Below, piece after piece: positions 60,310-64,000 of a DNA stretch of 64,000 bases. The notes below the pieces were generated by a model. It was given only the letters and a program-made list of their open reading frames with translations. It was not told the origin of the DNA and searched no databases. The translations under genes were made by a program, and so were the position numbers. The DNA is from Brevibacillus fortis (GTDB lineage: Bacteria > Bacillota > Bacilli > Brevibacillales > Brevibacillaceae). How positions within the stretch are numbered: position 1 is the first letter of the stretch; every line of letters begins with the position of its first letter. Location of the stretch: NCBI RefSeq assembly GCF_003013395.1, contig NZ_PXZM01000011.1, forward strand, positions 1-64,000, read 5' to 3'.

Positions 60310-61101
60310 TTATAGGCCAAAAAATTCTTTTGCCGTCTTGGTAGTAGCGCTGGCCACTTCCTCAGGGCTCAATCCCATGCACCCAGCGACCGCATGTAAT
60401 ATATGTCTCAGATACATGGGCTCATTCCGACCGTCCACAGGCTTTTCTTTCAAATCACGAGGGGTTAAAAATGGTGCGTCTGTTTCAATCATCAAACGAT
60501 TCAAAGGAATCTTTTTGACAAGTTCCCGAAGATGTTTCCCACGTCGTTCATCACAAATCCATCCCGTAATCCCGATATGGAAGTCCATTTCTAAATAGGT
60601 CTCCAATTCGTTGGAGGTTCCGGTAAAACAGTGGACAACCGCACGATTGATTTTTGGGCGATGTTCTTTGAGAATCGAGACAAAATCAAGATGAGCATCG
60701 CGTTCATGCAAAAACAATGGCAGTTGAAGTTCTGTAGCCAGGGAGATTTGTTCAATAAACCACTTTCTTTGGATATCACGAGGGGAGAAGTCACGGTTAT
60801 AATCCAGCCCGCATTCTCCAATCGCTACCACATGCGGAAGAGATGCCAGTTCTCTTAGTTTTTTGATAGTCGATTCATCACAGCTTTTTGCATCATGGGG
60901 ATGAATACCTGCCGTAGTGTATAGCCTTCCTTTGGAGCGACTCGCATAGCGTGAGGCATCCATACTGTTTTTCAAGCTTGTCCCGGTCAAAATTAATGGG
61001 TAAATTCCTAGTTTTTCTGCTCTGGCAACGACCTCATCGCGATCTTGCTGAAAGGAGCGGTGCATCAGGTTAACGCCTATATCGATGATCTGTGTATCCA
61101 A
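60310..61101 (-). CDS. tatD: TatD-family metal-dependent deoxyribonuclease
   Basis: A 263-aa TIM-barrel hydrolase. It has the DIGVNLMH start (in place of the HxH of YabD), GIHPHDAKSC, AIGECGLDYNRDFSP, HERDAH, HCFTGTSNELE, GITGWICDERRG and ETDAPFLTPRDL. This set matches E. coli TatD, a 3'-5' DNA exonuclease, more closely than B. subtilis YabD. I use TTG 61101 (AGGAAGGA nine bases before); TTG 61110 is too near that site. Confidence 0.9.
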   Translation of the reverse strand: MDTQIIDIGVNLMHRSFQQDRDEVVARAEKLGIYPLILTGTSLKNSMDASRYASRSKGRLYTTAGIHPHDAKSCDESTIKKLRELASLPHVVAIGECGLDYNRDFSPRDIQRKWFIEQISLATELQLPLFLHERDAHLDFVSILKEHRPKINRAVVHCFTGTSNELETYLEMDFHIGITGWICDERRGKHLRELVKKIPLNRLMIETDAPFLTPRDLKEKPVDGRNEPMYLRHILHAVAGCMGLSPEEVASATTKTAKEFFGL

Positions 61102-61199
61102 GCGAATCAATCCTTCCTAATAAAGAGCGATTTTCACTAAAATTCCTATTTTTGGTTGTTTTTCAATATAGCTGATCGAGTTGTTATGTTCTATAGACG

Positions 61200-61230
61200 A
61201 AAAAATCCTCCCTGCGGTAACAGAGAGGAC
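61200..61230 (-). terminator. Terminator after the DUF1259 gene
   Basis: On the minus strand TCCTCTCT / AGGGAGGA stem followed by TTTTTT. Confidence 0.75.
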
Positions 61231-61246
61231 TCATCTTTTTCTATTT

Positions 61247-61639
61247 TCATGAATGAATGGCATCTAATGCTCGCCTTATTTTTCTTGCAAAAGCAAGAGG
61301 CCTATCAACTGCTTCCACATTTACATAAATCAAGCGGGGACGGTCGAATAACCATTCATTATGGATAGACGAGACTTTTATGCCTTGATTCCGAATGGCT
61401 GTAATGAACGGATTGACTTCTTTCTGCAAGAACGCAGCTCTTCCTATACAGAGTGCTTTGCCCGTTTTTTGATTGAGGGATTCGAACGAAAAAGAGGACG
61501 TCACGCGAAATCTTTTCCCCAAAATGGTCGCTTTTATTTGATTTCGATTGATGGTTGAGACGCATTTTCCGCCGGCAAAACCGGATTGCCCCCTGATTAT
61601 TCTGGAGAACTGCTCACATAGCGAGACTTTTTTGGGCAT
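61247..61639 (-). CDS. DUF1259 (LppY/LpqO-like) domain protein
   Basis: A 130-aa protein covering one DUF1259 module: AFLQKEVNPFITAIRNQGIKVSSIHNEWL (in part NPFITAIRNQGIKVSSIHNE) near 70-92 and PRLIYVNVEAVDRPLAFARKIRRALDAI (in part IRRALDAIHS at the end). Other family members are twice as long, so this may be a single-module or shortened form. No signal peptide is visible. It is the gene downstream of the repeat protein at 61.8 kb. Confidence 0.8.
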   Translation of the reverse strand: MPKKVSLCEQFSRIIRGQSGFAGGKCVSTINRNQIKATILGKRFRVTSSFSFESLNQKTGKALCIGRAAFLQKEVNPFITAIRNQGIKVSSIHNEWLFDRPRLIYVNVEAVDRPLAFARKIRRALDAIHS

Positions 61640-61790
61640 TCCTCGTTTCCCCCCTGTTTTTGTTTATCGTATGAAGACAGGTACAGGATGGAAACGGATT
61701 ATGGCCTACGGGGGCAAAATGAGTAAGGACAGAGCGTCAGAAGACGGCTCCATCCTTTTGCATATCACCCAAAGTGTAAGATTCTATTAC

Positions 61791-62231
61791 TCAACCAAAA
61801 ATCTGCTTATAAATCAGATCAGCATTCTCTTTCTTTACAAACTTTCGAACCTTGCCTTCTTTATCGATAAATGCCCAACGATAGCCCCATTGTGCATCTT
61901 CCTCTGGCGTTGGTTTGTACGCAAACACTCCTTTGTTTGAGCCTTTCCAATCAGAGTCGGGTCCATATTGATTGTATTGCATCAATGCATGTTCTTTATA
62001 AACGTACTTTCTAAGAGTCTGTTCTTTATCCAAAAAGGCCCATCGGTAACCCCATTGCGCTTCTTCCGCCGGTGTTGGTGTGTAAGGAAATACTCCTGCT
62101 GGATAAAGATTTAAATGACTTGTAGATTCACTTATCTTTGCTTCTGCTGCTGTAGGTGCTGTATAACTCACTACCCCTGTTGCTACCATTGTAGCCAGGA
62201 ACATTGCGCTCATGGCTTTTTTGTTAATCAT
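61791..62231 (-). CDS. Secreted protein with two ~45-aa repeats
   Basis: A 146-aa protein with a Sec signal peptide (residues 1-31, AEAKIS) and two tandem repeats: GVFPYTPTPAEEAQWGYRWAF and GVFAYKPTPEEDAQWGYRWAF begin at about residues 47 and 97 (cited only as V-F-x-Y-x-P-T-P-x-E-x-A-Q-W-G-Y-R-W-A-F), each followed by a D-K-E-x-x-x-R-K-x-V-x-K-E tail. The family is not known to me. ATG 62231 after AAAGGAGGATTCAT. Probably surface or secreted. Confidence 0.8.
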   Translation of the reverse strand: MINKKAMSAMFLATMVATGVVSYTAPTAAEAKISESTSHLNLYPAGVFPYTPTPAEEAQWGYRWAFLDKEQTLRKYVYKEHALMQYNQYGPDSDWKGSNKGVFAYKPTPEEDAQWGYRWAFIDKEGKVRKFVKKENADLIYKQIFG

Positions 62232-62387
62232 ATGAATCCTCCTTTGTTCTTTGTTAGTAAATGTAAAATATTGGTCATATGTATAATATAATAGAAATAA
62301 AAGGGAATTAAAACAGATCAATCCATATTTTTGAATAAATCACACAGCTCATCTTTTAACATAGATCAGACATTCCCTATAAGGCAG

Positions 62388-62432
62388 AAAAAAGCTAAAC
62401 TCCCGTTCGATCAAGGAAGTTTAGCTTTTTTT
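62388..62432. terminator. Bidirectional terminator
   Basis: AAAAAAGCTAAACT ... AGTTTAGCTTTTTTT, a strong stem with A- and T-runs on both sides. Confidence 0.85.
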
Positions 62433-62474
62433 ATCAAAATGATTTCTACTAAGTTCCTTCAAACGCGAAATCCA

Positions 62475-64000
62475 TCATTCTATACTTTTTAGAGATTCAA
62501 TCATATTGATTTTGGTTACTTTTCGCCACAGTAGCAGGTTAGATAGAACGGTAAGTAAGTAGGCTAAAATAACAGATGCTAACATGGAAGAGATATTTAA
62601 TTGATCCGGGATTTGTTGATGGGTGCTGGACAGTGCTTTGACAATAATGGCGTATACGTAACTACTTAGCGGTAAAGCGACAATGACCGCAAACGTGGTT
62701 AGGATGATGTTTTCAAAAAAGATCAGTCTGTTTATTTTATTTTTTTGATAGCCTAACACCTTAAGTGTTGCAAGCTCACGATTCCTTTCATAAATGTTTA
62801 TGGAAGAGATCGTATAGATGGCACCAAAGGAGAGGATGACAGCACAAATGATAAACATGATAAATACAAAACTGTTTTGATTCAAAATATATTGAGCTGA
62901 TTTCTTTCGATCATCTTTATCTGAAATGCTATCTACATGTTGATCTTGGTCAAAGAAGGTACGAACGCTGAAAAGATCTGCCTCGCTATTTGCTTTAACG
63001 AAAAGCGAGGTTGGCGTGTAATCTATGCCAACGCTCTGTAAATAGGCTGGTGTGCTATAAAACGACGGATTTGAATACTGTGTAGATATTTGTAAAACCT
63101 TCATATCTACCGATTTATTTTGTAGCTCTGGTGCTGTGAAGCTTATTGTGATGGTATCGCCTTCTACAATATGATATTTGTCGGCGTAAGATTTGGGTAC
63201 CAGTACACCATTATCTTCCAAAGATATCCGATTGTCATTTTCGTCAAAGAAATGAATGAGAGTATTCTCTTTTGAAGTAACAACGAAAGTGGCATTTTCT
63301 TTTACATCATCTTTGATGAATTCAACAGGAAAGGTGGATAAATCATAACTATTTTTAACACCGGAGGGGAGTTTTATCTGATCAGGCGTTGTTCCCACTG
63401 TATAATCTACTCGTAAATCATACGTATACACATCTTCAATCTGATTAGCGACTTTTAGCAAGGCTGCTTGCGTACCAAAAGCAGTGATCAGCAAAAGAGT
63501 GCTTACAAAAACACCAATTGAGCTCGCAAAAGCTTTTTGCTTATTTAAAAATATATTTCTCAATATGAGCTTGTAACTGTAGGAAAGACGACTCCATAGT
63601 CCCGGAATTCTTTCGATGAATAGTTTTTTCATCGTCTTTGGTGGTTTTGGACGCATAGCCTGTGCCGCACATTCTTTGAATAGGGTTCGACCACTTAAGT
63701 AACATGCCAGGACTCCAAAAGCGCTGGAGAAAATGATGGGAGGAATGATCGAATAAAAAGAAAGGGAGAATTGAATGCCAGGCAGCGAGTAGGCCCTTGC
63801 ACTCGACGCAATTACGAATGGAATAAAGACAAGGTTGGCAATGACACAACCCAAAATAGAGCCAATTATACCGACTAGCACAGGGTATCCCATGTAATGA
63901 AGCATGATGTTTCTGTTTTGTACCCCCAACGCCTTCATAATACCTACTTGATTTCTTTGAGAATCGATTATCCGCGACATGGCAAGAAGTAGGATGATAG
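62475..64000 (-). CDS. FtsX-like ABC transporter permease (5' end outside window)
   Basis: The last 508 codons or so of a large permease of the FtsX/MacB type. The frame is open past the ATG at 63980 into the window edge with hydrophobic residues (IILLLA), so the gene begins outside. Seen are the conserved segment QRNQVGIMKALGVQNRNIMLHYMGYPVLVG (in part QVGIMKALGVQNRN), two groups of helices and a large extracellular domain between (about residues 190-370 of the fragment), with YERNRELATLKVLGYQKNKI in the second FtsX unit (in part ELATLKVLGYQKNKI). Such proteins work with an ATPase in lipoprotein or peptide handling. Confidence 0.9.
   Translation of the reverse strand, partial: IILLLAMSRIIDSQRNQVGIMKALGVQNRNIMLHYMGYPVLVGIIGSILGCVIANLVFIPFVIASSARAYSLPGIQFSLSFYSIIPPIIFSSAFGVLACYLSGRTLFKECAAQAMRPKPPKTMKKLFIERIPGLWSRLSYSYKLILRNIFLNKQKAFASSIGVFVSTLLLITAFGTQAALLKVANQIEDVYTYDLRVDYTVGTTPDQIKLPSGVKNSYDLSTFPVEFIKDDVKENATFVVTSKENTLIHFFDENDNRISLEDNGVLVPKSYADKYHIVEGDTITISFTAPELQNKSVDMKVLQISTQYSNPSFYSTPAYLQSVGIDYTPTSLFVKANSEADLFSVRTFFDQDQHVDSISDKDDRKKSAQYILNQNSFVFIMFIICAVILSFGAIYTISSINIYERNRELATLKVLGYQKNKINRLIFFENIILTTFAVIVALPLSSYVYAIIVKALSSTHQQIPDQLNISSMLASVILAYLLTVLSNLLLWRKVTKINMIESLKSIE

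Overview
The window looks like a chromosomal segment of a Gram-positive, endospore-forming bacillus, most probably Brevibacillus or a close relative. The grounds are the strong AGGAGG-type ribosome sites, frequent TTG/GTG starts, the mix of Bacillus-type families (a GlnK/GlnL-like two-component pair, YtpB, YlaF, YitT, YfnB) and menaquinone genes of the futalosine route. This genus call is inference from gene content; no rRNA or tRNA gene was seen. The segment is a mosaic of short operons, many of them transport or regulatory modules. I found no prophage, CRISPR array or intact insertion sequence.

Layout. 0-6 kb: a TAXI-type TRAP transporter operon (minus strand) divergent from a GlnK/GlnL-like two-component pair. 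6-8 kb: a YtpB-type terpene synthase, a 57-aa membrane protein and a PilZ protein. 8.0-8.6 kb: a gene-free stretch with a 201-bp inverted-repeat element and a second, rod-like palindrome that could be a structured RNA. 8.6-11 kb: a sugar-dehydrogenase lipoprotein and an MFS exporter. 11-15 kb: a winged-helix regulator and a sigma-54 activator next to a proline dehydrogenase gene with a -24/-12 promoter. 15-20 kb: a decayed alkA-like gene, brnQ, a two-component system with a downstream lipoprotein, and a truncated second copy of the repeat element.

20-31 kb: LD-carboxypeptidase; a DinB-GNAT-leader peptide-EamA operon whose EamA ribosome site lies in a hairpin behind a 15-codon leader ORF; thioesterase; HAD phosphatase; an ABC exporter operon ending in two tandem-duplicated small membrane proteins, divergent from its probable two-component regulators; and a YitT transporter. 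31-39 kb: small metabolic and stress genes, an orphan eutH with a leader terminator and a cre-like site, a cold-shock gene, and the menaquinone genes mqnB-mqnD. 39-46 kb: Cu/Zn superoxide dismutase, a third two-component pair, a Fur-box-linked iron ABC transporter and a FrnE-type DsbA protein.

46-57 kb: two ECF sigma/anti-sigma-like modules with PepSY/YcdB-like membrane proteins, one preceded by a twice-frameshifted gene; a pair of aminoglycoside-modifying-type enzymes (APH and ANT folds) with GNAT acetyltransferases; an Lrp regulator divergent from an old-yellow-enzyme reductase; and a SUFU-domain protein. 57-64 kb: an MFS exporter divergent from a LysR regulator, two secreted proteins made of internal repeats, a TatD nuclease closer to the proteobacterial TatD than to YabD, a DUF1259 protein, and the 3' part of an FtsX-like ABC permease cut by the window end.
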